Assembly: GCF_019038465.1 (NCBI RefSeq)
Contig: NZ_JAFKRH010000015.1
Location: 62,001-126,000 of the forward strand
Source: Synechococcus sp. CCY 0621
GTDB taxonomy: Bacteria > Cyanobacteriota > Cyanobacteriia > PCC-6307 > Cyanobiaceae
DNA: 64,000 bases
Direction of reading: 5' to 3'
Of the stretch, positions 54,302 through 63,063 are shown in pieces. The position numbers and the translations under genes are program-made. How positions within the stretch are numbered: position 1 is the first letter of the stretch; the number at the start of each line of letters is the position of its first letter. Under the pieces are notes generated by a model. The model worked only from the letters and a program-made list of their open reading frames with translations. It was not told the DNA's origin and searched no databases.

Positions 54302-55896
54302 ACGTTCTGCTCGTCTACCCAGAGTTTCCGAAAACATTCTGGAGCTACGAAAAGATCCTTGAATTAGTGAACCGAAAGGTTCTGCTGCCACCACTCGGCC
54401 TGATCACTGTCGCCGCCATTCTGCCCCAGGACTGGAACTTCAAGCTGGCGGACGTCAATATCAGGCCAGTCTCGGAGCAGGAGTGGCAGTGGGCTGATCT
54501 CGTGATCATGTCGGCAATGATCGTCCAGAAGGACGACATCATTCGCCAGATCAATCTGGCCAGGCACCACGGCAAGCCGGTGGCTGTCGGGGGACCCTAC
54601 CCAAGCTCCACCCCGGAAGAACTCGTGGCCGCTGGGGCCGATTACCTGATCCTCGATGAAGGGGAGATCACCCTGCCGCTATTCGTCGAGGCCTGGAATC
54701 GGGGCGACAAAGGCGGCCGTTTCAGCTCCGAGGGCGTGAAACCGGATGTCACCGCCACACCCATCCCCCGCTACGACCTGCTCGAGCTCAGTGCTTACGA
54801 CTCGATGAGCGTGCAATTTTCGCGCGGCTGTCCCTTCCAATGCGAATTCTGCGACATCATCGTGCTTTATGGCCGCAAACCCCGCACCAAGACGCCGGAG
54901 CAACTGATCTGCGAACTCAACCGCCTCTACGCCATCGGCTGGCGTGGTGGCGTGTTCATGGTGGATGACAACTTCATCGGCAACAAGCGCAACGTCAAGA
55001 TCATGCTCACGGCCCTTGAGCAATGGCAGAGGGACCGTGGGTATCCGTTCCGCTTCGATACGGAGGCCTCCCTTGATCTGGCTGATGACCAGGAGCTCAT
55101 TGATCAGATGCTGGCCTGCAACTTTGCGGCCGTCTTCATGGGCATCGAGACACCGGACACGGACAGCCTGGCCGCCACGATGAAGTTCCAGAACACGCGC
55201 TCACCCCTGCTCGAATCCGTCGACAAGGTGACTCGCTCAGGCCTGCGGGTGATCGCGGGATTCATCATCGGCTTCGATGGCGAAAAGGAGGGCGCTGGCC
55301 AGCGGATCGTCGCCTTCTCGGAAGCTGCGGGGATCCCCACGACCACTTTCGCCATGCTGCAGGCGCTGCCCCATACGGCCCTTTGGCACAGGCTGGAGAA
55401 GGAAGGGCGCCTGATCGACAAGGTCGGCAACATCAACCAGACCACCCTGATGAACTTCGTGCCGACCCGGCCGGTGGAAGGCATTGCCCAGGAGTATGTG
55501 GAGGCGTTCTGCCAGCTCTACGAACCCCACAGGTATCTCGATCGGATCCATCGCTACTTCCTGAAACTCGGCCCCCCCAGGGTGAAGAGCACCTTCAAGC
55601 TTCCCGAGCTGGCGGTGCTCCGGGCACTGCTGATCGTCTGCTGGCGCCAGGGTCTCAAACGCTCCACCCGTTGGGCCTTCTGGCACCACCTGTTCCACAT
55701 TCTCTGGGCCAACCCCAAGGTGGCGGAGCAATACCTCGCTGTCTGCGCCCACAACGAGCATTTCATGGAGTATCGAGACATCGTGCGGCTGCAGATCGAA
55801 ACGCAATTGGCCGCCTATGGCCATGAACAGGAGCTGACTCGCCAGGCGCTGTTGGAGCGTCCACTGATGGAGATCGCCACGGGCACATCGCCGTAA
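54298..55896 (+). CDS. B12-binding radical SAM protein, DUF4070 family
   Basis: A 532-residue radical SAM enzyme. The N-terminal B12-binding domain (about 1-150) opens NVLLVYPEFPKTFWSYEK, which fits the start of this family, so the TTG at 54298 is well supported despite its rarity. The SAM core has CPFQCEFC (Cys178, Cys182, Cys185), and AVFMGIETPDTDSL follows. A C-terminal DUF4070-like helical region ends the protein. The family includes hopanoid methylases (HpnP/HpnR-like), but many members have no known substrate and no hopanoid gene is visible in this window. The preceding 234 bp are relatively AT-rich and hold no gene. Confidence 0.85.
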   Translation: MNVLLVYPEFPKTFWSYEKILELVNRKVLLPPLGLITVAAILPQDWNFKLADVNIRPVSEQEWQWADLVIMSAMIVQKDDIIRQINLARHHGKPVAVGGPYPSSTPEELVAAGADYLILDEGEITLPLFVEAWNRGDKGGRFSSEGVKPDVTATPIPRYDLLELSAYDSMSVQFSRGCPFQCEFCDIIVLYGRKPRTKTPEQLICELNRLYAIGWRGGVFMVDDNFIGNKRNVKIMLTALEQWQRDRGYPFRFDTEASLDLADDQELIDQMLACNFAAVFMGIETPDTDSLAATMKFQNTRSPLLESVDKVTRSGLRVIAGFIIGFDGEKEGAGQRIVAFSEAAGIPTTTFAMLQALPHTALWHRLEKEGRLIDKVGNINQTTLMNFVPTRPVEGIAQEYVEAFCQLYEPHRYLDRIHRYFLKLGPPRVKSTFKLPELAVLRALLIVCWRQGLKRSTRWAFWHHLFHILWANPKVAEQYLAVCAHNEHFMEYRDIVRLQIETQLAAYGHEQELTRQALLERPLMEIATGTSP

Positions 55897-55956
55897 GGAT
55901 CTGAACGGTGGCATGCCCTGAGGGGCCCATGGAGGAGTGGCTCAGGGGTGGGGGGC

Positions 55957-57675
55957 TCAAGCCGCCCGGTTCACTTTGTTGGGATCGTTCATGCCCTCAA
56001 CGCCCAGCAGACTGGCGGCGTAGCTGTGGGCCTCGCCGGAATCGCCGCCGGCCAGTTCCGCCAGTTCCACTTGGCGCTCGTGAGTGTCCCGCAGGTGGGA
56101 CACCCGGGTGTGGGTGAGGCCGGCCTCGACGCTCTTGCTCACCCGGAAGTGGTGCTGGGCCGCCGCCGCCACCAGGGGCTGGTGGGTGATGCAGAACACC
56201 TGGCGCTGCTCGGCGAGGCGCCGCAGCAGCTGGGCCATGGCGCCGCTGACGCGGCCGCTCACACCCGCATCGATCTCATCGAAGAGCAACGTGACGTGGG
56301 GGTCGGCCGCGGCCAGGCAGGTTTTCAGCGCCAGCAGGAAGCGGCTCATTTCACCGCCGGAGGCCACCTCCGCCAGGGGTGCCGGCGGCTGGCCCGGATT
56401 GGCGGAGAACAGGAACTGCACCGCATCGGCCCCCTCCTCGCCGGGCTCGGCAGCGGCCAGGGCCACGGTGAAGCGCACATTGGCCAGTCCCATCGGCCGC
56501 AGGGCCGCCATCAGCTGGTCCTCGAGGTCGCGGGCGGCGGTGGTGCGGGCACGGGTGAGCACGGCATTGGCCCGATCACGCCCCTGGCGGGCGGCGGCTT
56601 CGGCGGCCTCCAGGCCCGCCAGGGCGGCCGCGGCGTCCGCGCCGGCCAGCTGCTCGCGCAGCTCGTCGCGCCGGGCAATCAGTTCGGGCAGGGTCTGGCC
56701 GTGGCGGCGCTCCAGGGCCTTGAGCTGGGCCATGCGTTCCTGCAACAGGGCCAGGCTCTCCGGGTCGCTCTCCAGCAGGGAGCCGTAGCGGTCGAGGTCG
56801 CGGGCCAGATCCTGCAGCCCGGCCAGGGCGTCGGCGCAGGCTCCGTGCAGGGCCACCACGCCGGCGTCGAGGGCGGCCATGGTCTGCAGCTCCTGGTCGC
56901 AGGCCGCCAGATGGTCCAGCACCGACGGAGCGGCCTCGGCCCCCTCCACCAGCCGGCCGATCAGGGCCATCACGCCCTCCTGCAGCCGCACGGCGTGGGC
57001 CAGCCGGTCCTGTTCGCCCTGGAGCCGCTGGCGCTCGGCAGGATCCTCCAGCGCCGCGGCCTCCAGCTCCGCCAGCAGTTCCTCCTGGCGGTCCCGCTCC
57101 AGGGCGAAGCGCTCCCGGTCGGCGCGGGCCCGCGCCAGGGCGTCGGCCTCCCCTTTCCATTGCAGCCAGGCGGAGCGGGTGGCTTCGAGGGCCTCGGCCA
57201 GGCCCTCACCGGCGAAGCGATCCAGCCAGCGGCGCTGCTGGCCGGGGCGGCCCAGCTGCTGGGTCTGGCCCTGCACGGTGAGATCGAGCAGCAGAGGGCG
57301 CAGCTCCAGCACCTGGCTGCGGCTCACCACCACCCCGTTGAGGCGATGGCGGCTGGTGAGCCGGTCGTCCTGAAGGCGCCAGTCCCGGCTGAGCAGCAGC
57401 TCGCCCTCCTCGGCCTCCAGCTCCTGGCGCTCCAGCCAGTCGCGCACCGGGGGAGAGAGGCTGAAGCTGGCCTCGATGCGGCCCCGCTCGGCGCCGCGCC
57501 GCAGCAGCCGGGCCCCCTGGCTGCCCTGGGCACCGCCGAGCAGGGCATCGAGGGCATCGAGCAGGATCGACTTGCCGGCGCCGGTCTCGCCGGTGAGCAC
57601 GGTGAACCCGGTGGAGAACGCCAGCTCCAGCCGCTCGATCAGGGCGATGTTCTCGAGGCGCAGACCCGTGAGCAC
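55957..57675 (-). CDS. recN: DNA repair protein RecN
   Basis: SMC-like ATPase of recombinational double-strand break repair. The 572-residue protein has the N-terminal Walker A LTGETGAGKSILLDAL (about 28-43), a central coiled coil of alanine/glutamate/arginine-rich sequence, the signature VASGGEMSRFLLALK and Walker B LLFDEIDAGVSG. It is convergent with the DUF4070 gene (60 bp between stops) and divergent from the ABC1 kinase gene. Length is typical. Confidence 0.95.
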   Translation of the reverse strand: MLTGLRLENIALIERLELAFSTGFTVLTGETGAGKSILLDALDALLGGAQGSQGARLLRRGAERGRIEASFSLSPPVRDWLERQELEAEEGELLLSRDWRLQDDRLTSRHRLNGVVVSRSQVLELRPLLLDLTVQGQTQQLGRPGQQRRWLDRFAGEGLAEALEATRSAWLQWKGEADALARARADRERFALERDRQEELLAELEAAALEDPAERQRLQGEQDRLAHAVRLQEGVMALIGRLVEGAEAAPSVLDHLAACDQELQTMAALDAGVVALHGACADALAGLQDLARDLDRYGSLLESDPESLALLQERMAQLKALERRHGQTLPELIARRDELREQLAGADAAAALAGLEAAEAAARQGRDRANAVLTRARTTAARDLEDQLMAALRPMGLANVRFTVALAAAEPGEEGADAVQFLFSANPGQPPAPLAEVASGGEMSRFLLALKTCLAAADPHVTLLFDEIDAGVSGRVSGAMAQLLRRLAEQRQVFCITHQPLVAAAAQHHFRVSKSVEAGLTHTRVSHLRDTHERQVELAELAGGDSGEAHSYAASLLGVEGMNDPNKVNRAA

Positions 57676-57780
57676 CCAGGCCTCCGGCGAGCGATCGGTA
57701 CGTGGCCCGACCGTAGCGGCTGTGACTTTCGTTTAGAAGGGGGGTTCCGCCTGCCGGCGCCGCGGCGGTGCCCCCCAGCC

Positions 57781-59721
57781 ATGGTTTCCTCCCCCCCAGC
57801 CCCCGCCGCGACCCCCGAGCGCCTGACCGCCGAGGTCGAGATGGGTGATTTCCTGGAGGCGGCGGGCCTGCTCAGCTACGACCCGGCCGCCATCACCCGC
57901 ATCTACGCCGGCCACCCGATGCGCCTGGTGCGGCGGGTCTGGCAGACGCTCGTGCCGATCGGTCTCTATCTGCTGGGGGTGGGCGTCGACAAGGTCACCG
58001 GCCAGCTGGCCAACCCCGGCCGGGCGCGGCAGCGGGCCCGGGAGTGCGCCGAACTGCTGGTGGCCCTCGGCCCCGCCTTCATCAAGGCCGGCCAGGCCCT
58101 CTCCACCCGTCCGGACATCATTCCGCCGGTGCTGCTGGAGGAGCTGGCCCAGCTGCAGGACCAGCTGCCGGGCTTCGACAGTTCCCTGGCCATGGCCTGC
58201 ATCGAGGAGGACCTGCAGGCGCCGGTTGAAACGATCTTCGCTTCGCTGGAGAAGGAACCGATTTCTGCCGCCTCCCTCGGCCAGGTGCACCGGGGCGTGC
58301 TGATGAGCGGCGAGCGGGTGGCGGTGAAGGTGCAGCGGCCGGGACTACGGGAGCAGATCACCCTCGACCTCTACATCGTCCGCAACATCGCCGCCTGGCT
58401 GAACCGGAATGTCGGCCTGATCAAGAGCGATCTGGTGGGTCTGATCGATGAACTCGGCAAGCGGGTCTTCGAGGAGATGGACTACATCAACGAGGCCAGC
58501 AACGCCGAAACCTTCGCCCGCCTGCACAGCCACAATCCCCGCATCGCCGTCCCTGCCATCTACCGCCAGGCCACCAGTCGCCGGGTGCTGACGATGGAGT
58601 GGATCGACGGCGTCAAGCTCACCAACCTGGACGCGGTGCGCGCCCTCGGGGTCGACCCCGACCACATGGTGGAGGTGGGGGTGAACTGCAGCCTGCAGCA
58701 GTTGCTGGAGCATGGGTTCTTCCACGCCGATCCCCACCCCGGCAACCTGCTGGCCCTTCCGGACGGGCGCCTCGCCTACCTGGATTTCGGCATGATGAGT
58801 GAGGTGTCGCGGGAGGCGCGCACCGGCTTGATCCAGGCGGTGGTGCACCTGGTGAACCGCAATTTCGGGGCCCTCTCGAAGGACTTCGTGCAGCTCGGCT
58901 TCCTGGGCGAGGCGGTGGATCTCGAACCGATCGTGCCGGCTTTCGAATCCGTGTTCGGCCAGGCCCTGGAGATGGGCGTCAGCCGCATGGATTTCAAGGC
59001 GGTCACCGACGACCTCTCCGGGGTGATGTACCGCTTCCCCTTCCAGGTTCCTCCCTATTACGCCCTGATCATCCGCTCGCTGGTGACCCTGGAAGGCATC
59101 GCCCTGAGTGTCGACCCGGACTTCAAGATCCTCGGCGCCGCCTACCCCTACTTCGCCCGCCGGCTGATGGAGGATCCCGACCCAGAGCTGCGCCGCAGCC
59201 TGCGGGAGATGCTCTACGACGGCGACGAGTTCCGCTGGCAGCGGCTGGAGAGCCTGGTGGCCAGCGCCTCGCTCCAGGAGCAGCTCGACCTCGACGGCCT
59301 GCTCGACCAGGTGCTCGATTTCCTCTTCTCCCCCACCGGTGGCCTGCTGCGCCAGCAGCTCGTCGACGCGTTGGTGCTGCAGATGGATGCCCTGGCCTGG
59401 AACACCACCCTGCGGCTCGGCCGGCGGCTGCCGAGCCGCTTCCTGCCGCCGGGGCTGCGGGCCCTGCCCCCCGCCCCGGCGTCAACACCGCTGCTGGATC
59501 TCGAACCGATCCAGGAGCTGCTGGCGATCCTGCGCGACCTGCCGGGCTTTGAGCCATCCCTGTTGCTGAAGCGCCTGCCGCGGGTGCTGGGGGAACCGGA
59601 TCTGCGCCGCATGGGGCTGCAGGTGGCCAAGGGTCTGGCCGAGCGGGGCGTGGTGCATCTTCTGCGGGATGTGCTGGTGACACCGGCGGTGCGCCAGGCC
59701 GCCGGTGTCACCGGTGCCTGA
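57781..59721 (+). CDS. ABC1/UbiB (AarF) kinase-like protein
   Basis: A 646-residue atypical kinase of the UbiB family, which supports quinone or isoprenoid lipid metabolism. The KxGQ motif is seen in FIKAGQALSTRPDIIP (about 101-116), the alanine-rich loop in SAASLGQVHRG, HADPHPGNLL (about 319-328) and the metal-binding LDFGMMSEVS. The C-terminal ~150 residues contain amphipathic and hydrophobic helices. ATG 57781 is clear. It is followed by the DUF1400 gene after 36 bp. Confidence 0.92.
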   Translation: MVSSPPAPAATPERLTAEVEMGDFLEAAGLLSYDPAAITRIYAGHPMRLVRRVWQTLVPIGLYLLGVGVDKVTGQLANPGRARQRARECAELLVALGPAFIKAGQALSTRPDIIPPVLLEELAQLQDQLPGFDSSLAMACIEEDLQAPVETIFASLEKEPISAASLGQVHRGVLMSGERVAVKVQRPGLREQITLDLYIVRNIAAWLNRNVGLIKSDLVGLIDELGKRVFEEMDYINEASNAETFARLHSHNPRIAVPAIYRQATSRRVLTMEWIDGVKLTNLDAVRALGVDPDHMVEVGVNCSLQQLLEHGFFHADPHPGNLLALPDGRLAYLDFGMMSEVSREARTGLIQAVVHLVNRNFGALSKDFVQLGFLGEAVDLEPIVPAFESVFGQALEMGVSRMDFKAVTDDLSGVMYRFPFQVPPYYALIIRSLVTLEGIALSVDPDFKILGAAYPYFARRLMEDPDPELRRSLREMLYDGDEFRWQRLESLVASASLQEQLDLDGLLDQVLDFLFSPTGGLLRQQLVDALVLQMDALAWNTTLRLGRRLPSRFLPPGLRALPPAPASTPLLDLEPIQELLAILRDLPGFEPSLLLKRLPRVLGEPDLRRMGLQVAKGLAERGVVHLLRDVLVTPAVRQAAGVTGA

Positions 59722-59757
59722 GATCCGTAGAGTCGGCTCAATCCAAGGGAGACATCT

Positions 59758-60369
59758 GTGAACAAGCGGCGAAGGCTTGTAGCCGCTGTCCTGGGTCTGG
59801 GGCTGTGCTGGTCGACGCCCGCGGCCTTCGCCACCGAGAACCTGGTGTTCACCAGCGGTGCCTTCCGCCGCTCCATTCCCGTGGCGGATCTGGAGCATCT
59901 GGCCACCACCGGTGAAGCCCGGGGCCTTCTGGCTGATGTGCTGCGCCTCGGCCGCCAGAACCCCAAGGACGTCAGCAAGCTGCTGAACGAGTCGGTGCAG
60001 CTGCCGATCGTGCTGATGAGCCGCCTGCTCAACACCCGCATCGGTGAGGCGATCCTGGCCCGCCTGGCCCGGATCCTGTTCCCCCTGAGGGCCCCGGAGG
60101 CCGGCGTGCCCGCCCTGCGCTCCGCCATGGTGCTGGGCACCTACGAGGGCAAGGGGTCGCTCTCGGCGATCAGCTTCCTGCGGGCCTACCCGACCCGGGA
60201 GCTGGAAGTCAGCATTCCGGCCCTGATGGCGCTGGCGTCCAAGGCCTCCTCGATCAGCGAGCTGGTGCGTTTCTTCTCCGAATCACCCCTCGACGGCCTG
60301 CGGGGCAACGAACCCCAGGCGGCCCCCAAGGCACCCGCCACCCCGGCGGCACCCACACCCGCCCCCTGA
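59758..60369 (+). CDS. DUF1400 exported protein
   Basis: A 203-residue exported protein of the cyanobacterial DUF1400 family. The signal peptide (about 1-24, ending AAFA) precedes FTSGAFRRSIPVADLEHLA and a helical domain. The C-tail is proline/alanine-rich. Members of this family are often fused to an alpha/beta hydrolase in other cyanobacteria; the hydrolase part is absent here, and the stand-alone form may be normal. GTG 59758 has GGGAG upstream. The role is unknown. thrC follows after 22 bp. Confidence 0.78.
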   Translation: MNKRRRLVAAVLGLGLCWSTPAAFATENLVFTSGAFRRSIPVADLEHLATTGEARGLLADVLRLGRQNPKDVSKLLNESVQLPIVLMSRLLNTRIGEAILARLARILFPLRAPEAGVPALRSAMVLGTYEGKGSLSAISFLRAYPTRELEVSIPALMALASKASSISELVRFFSESPLDGLRGNEPQAAPKAPATPAAPTPAP

Positions 60370-60391
60370 CGCCCCAGACCGGAGACCTACA

Positions 60392-61522
60392 TTGACGTCA
60401 GCCTCGCCGCTGTCCCCCGTGCCCCTGCTACGAGCCCTGCGACGCCTGGGCCGGCAGCCCACCATGCAGGACTGGCCAGGGCTGATCGAGGCCTACCGCT
60501 CCTGGTTGCCCGTCAGTGATGCCACGCCGGTGGTGACCCTGCGGGAGGGAGCAACGCCCCTGATTCCGGCGCCGGTGATCGCCGAACGGGTGGGACGGGG
60601 CGTGAAGGTGTTCCTCAAGTACGACGGCCTCAACCCCACCGGCTCCTTCAAGGACCGGGGCATGACGATGGCCATCAGCAAGGCGAAGGAGGCGGGCTCG
60701 GAGGCGGTGATCTGCGCCAGCACCGGCAACACCTCGGCGGCGGCGGCGGCCTATGCGCGCCGGGGCGGCATGCGGGCCTTCGTGTTGATCCCGGACGGCT
60801 ACGTGGCCCAGGGGAAGCTGGCCCAGGCCCTGCTCTACGGCGCCGAGGTGCTGGCGGTGCAGGGCAACTTCGACCGGGCCCTGGCGATCGTCCGGGACGT
60901 GGCCGACCGCTACCCGGTAACCCTGGTGAACTCGCTCAACCCCTACCGGCTGCAGGGGCAGAAGACGGCCGCCTTCGAGGTGATCGATGCCCTCGGCGAG
61001 GCCCCCGACTGGCTGTGCATCCCTGTGGGCAACGCCGGCAACATCAGCGCCTACTGGATGGGCTTCAAGGAGTACCGCCAGGCGGGCCACAGCACGGTCC
61101 TGCCGCGAATGATGGGCTTCCAGGCCGCCGGTGCGGCCCCGATGGTGCTTGGTCACACGGTGGAGCAGCCGGACACCATCGCCACGGCGATCCGCATCGG
61201 CAATCCGGTGAACAAGGAGAACGCCCTCAATGTACGCAAGGAAAGCAACGGCGATTTCATGGCCGTCACCGACGCCGAGATCATCGACGCCTACAAGCTG
61301 CTGGGCCAGGGGGAGGGGATCTTCTGCGAGCCAGCCAGCGCCGCCTCGGTGGCGGGCCTGCTGAAGCGCCGGGAGGAGGTGCCTGCCGGCGCCACGGTCG
61401 TGTGCGTGCTCACCGGCAACGGCCTCAAGGACCCGACGACGGCCATCGAGAACAACGACGCCACCTTCCACACGGGCATCGCCCCGGAAACCGAGACCGT
61501 GGCCAAGGTGATGGGCTTCTGA
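60392..61522 (+). CDS. thrC: Threonine synthase
   Basis: PLP-dependent conversion of O-phosphohomoserine to threonine. The 376-residue protein has LKYDGLNPTGSFKDRGM with the PLP lysine, CASTGNTSAAAAAYARRGG and VLTGNGLKDP. TTG 60392 has GGAG seven bases upstream; ATG 60464 (MQDWPGLIEAYRSWLP) is the alternative start and lies where the conserved sequence begins. It is the last gene before the origin-like region. The thrC-dnaN order is the one seen around position 1 of marine Synechococcus and Prochlorococcus genomes. Confidence 0.95.
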   Translation: MTSASPLSPVPLLRALRRLGRQPTMQDWPGLIEAYRSWLPVSDATPVVTLREGATPLIPAPVIAERVGRGVKVFLKYDGLNPTGSFKDRGMTMAISKAKEAGSEAVICASTGNTSAAAAAYARRGGMRAFVLIPDGYVAQGKLAQALLYGAEVLAVQGNFDRALAIVRDVADRYPVTLVNSLNPYRLQGQKTAAFEVIDALGEAPDWLCIPVGNAGNISAYWMGFKEYRQAGHSTVLPRMMGFQAAGAAPMVLGHTVEQPDTIATAIRIGNPVNKENALNVRKESNGDFMAVTDAEIIDAYKLLGQGEGIFCEPASAASVAGLLKRREEVPAGATVVCVLTGNGLKDPTTAIENNDATFHTGIAPETETVAKVMGF

Positions 61523-61910
61523 GCCAGCGCCCCTGGAGCGCCTGCCGCTGGCCCAACCGTCTGGGGAAATCCTGGGAGTTTCTCCCCTTTCGGACTGGAG
61601 AGTCCGGGGAGGGGATACCCCCTTGGTCGGTGGACGTATTCCCCAGGCCAGGGATTCGGGGGAAAACGGCTCAAAAGGGCTCACTTGTTCAGCCCTTTCC
61701 CCAGCCCTGACCCCGGCAAAAGACAGTGAGGCCAGGGAAAGACAACCTGTTTACCCGTTTTCCCCCGCCCCTACGACGACGGGCTGTTTGTCTTCTCTTC
61801 AAACCTTGATTGATCCGTTGAACAGTCGGGAGACCACCCGTTGCGCTTTGCCGCGCCCTGTGAAACCGTGGTGCCTCTAGATCGCCGTTCTGCCGTCGCC
61901 GGCACCCGCC
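61523..61910. other. Candidate replication origin region (oriC) between thrC and dnaN
   Basis: A 388-bp non-coding stretch. It holds several copies of a TTTTCCCC-type motif that differs by two bases from the cyanobacterial DnaA box TTTTCCACA: ATTTCCCCA on the minus strand at 61562-61570, TATTCCCCA at 61637-61645, TTTTCCCCC on the minus strand at 61658-61666, CTTTCCCCA at 61695-61703 and TTTTCCCCC at 61758-61766. AT-richer sequence lies at 61790-61830. Hairpins occur at 61574-61586 (GGGAG/CTCCC) and 61591-61606 (CGGACT/AGTCCG). The assignment rests on gene context and motifs; it was not tested by GC skew. Confidence 0.5.
61657..61767. repeat. 13-bp perfect inverted repeat in the origin-like region
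   Basis: CGGGGGAAAACGG at 61657-61669 is the exact reverse complement of CCGTTTTCCCCCG at 61755-61767. The arms contain the TTTTCCCC-type motif and are 85 bp apart. The repeat is read directly from the sequence; a protein-binding role is inference. Confidence 0.75.
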
Positions 61911-63059
61911 ATGAAGCTGGTCTGCTCCCAGGCTGAACTCAACGCCAGCCTCCAGCTGGTCAGCCGGGCGGTGGCGACGCGGCCCACCCACCCGGTGCTG
62001 GCCAACGTGCTGCTCACCGCCGATGCGGGCACCGGCCGCCTCAGCCTCACGGGCTTCGATCTCAGCCTCGGCATCCAGACGAGCCTGCCCGCCGCCGTCG
62101 AGACCAGCGGTGCCATCACCCTGCCGGCGAAGATGTTCGGCGAGATCGTGGCCCGCCTGGCCACCGACAGCCCCATCAGCCTCAGCTGCCCGGAAGGCGA
62201 GGAGCAGCTGGAGCTGACCAACCTTTCCGGCAGCTACCGGATGCGGGGGATGCCTGCCGACGACTACCCGGATCTGCCACTGGCCCAGAGCGGCACGCCG
62301 ATCCGCTTCCACGCCGAGTCCCTGGTGAAGGGGCTGCGGGCCACCCTGTTCGCCAGCAGCCCGGATGAGAACAAGCAACTGCTGACCGGCGTGCACCTGC
62401 GCCTGGATGGCGAGGGTCTGGAGTGCGCCGCCACCGATGGCCACCGGCTGGCCGTGCAGCGCCTCTCCCATGCGGTGGAGGCCGGTGGCGCCGAGGGTGC
62501 GGATTTTGCCGTCACGGTGCCGGCCCGCTCGCTGCGGGAGCTGGAGCGGATCCTCTCGGGTCGCGGCTCGCAGGAGCCCCTGAGCCTGTTCTGCGAGCGC
62601 GGCCAGGTGGTGGTGCTCTCCGCCGACCAGGTGCTCACCAGCCGCAGCCTCGATGGCACCTACCCCAACTACCGCCAGCTGATTCCCCCCGCGTTCCAGC
62701 GCCGGCTGGTGCTCGACCGGCGCGCCTTCATCGCCGCCCTGGAGCGGGTGGCCGTGCTGGCCGACCAGCACAACAACGTGGTCAAGATCAGCGCCGACCC
62801 TGCCGCCGGCACGGCCACGATCCGGGCCGACGCCCAGGACGTGGGCAGCGGCTCGGAATCGCTGGCGGCCACGATCGAGGGGGAGGCGATCGAGATAGCC
62901 TTCAACGTCCGCTACCTGCTCGATGGCCTCAAGGCCATGGCCTCCGACCAGGTTGTGCTGCAGTGCAATGCCGCCACCACCCCGGCCGTGCTGGCGCCGG
63001 TGGGGGCCGACGAGGCCTTCACCTACCTGGTGATGCCGGTCCAGATCCGCACCAGCTGA
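61911..63059 (+). CDS. dnaN: DNA polymerase III sliding clamp (beta subunit)
   Basis: Ring-shaped clamp that tethers the replicative polymerase. The 382-residue protein begins MKLVCSQAELNASLQLVSRA and has the three repeated clamp domains. PVLANVLLTADAG is in domain I, and RMRGMPADDYPDLP and CAATDGHRLAV are in domains I-II. The C-terminal end AFTYLVMPVQIRTS is typical. ATG 61911 is clear. It lies four bases before the next gene and next to the origin-like region. Confidence 0.97.
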   Translation: MKLVCSQAELNASLQLVSRAVATRPTHPVLANVLLTADAGTGRLSLTGFDLSLGIQTSLPAAVETSGAITLPAKMFGEIVARLATDSPISLSCPEGEEQLELTNLSGSYRMRGMPADDYPDLPLAQSGTPIRFHAESLVKGLRATLFASSPDENKQLLTGVHLRLDGEGLECAATDGHRLAVQRLSHAVEAGGAEGADFAVTVPARSLRELERILSGRGSQEPLSLFCERGQVVVLSADQVLTSRSLDGTYPNYRQLIPPAFQRRLVLDRRAFIAALERVAVLADQHNNVVKISADPAAGTATIRADAQDVGSGSESLAATIEGEAIEIAFNVRYLLDGLKAMASDQVVLQCNAATTPAVLAPVGADEAFTYLVMPVQIRTS

Positions 63060-63063
63060 GCGC

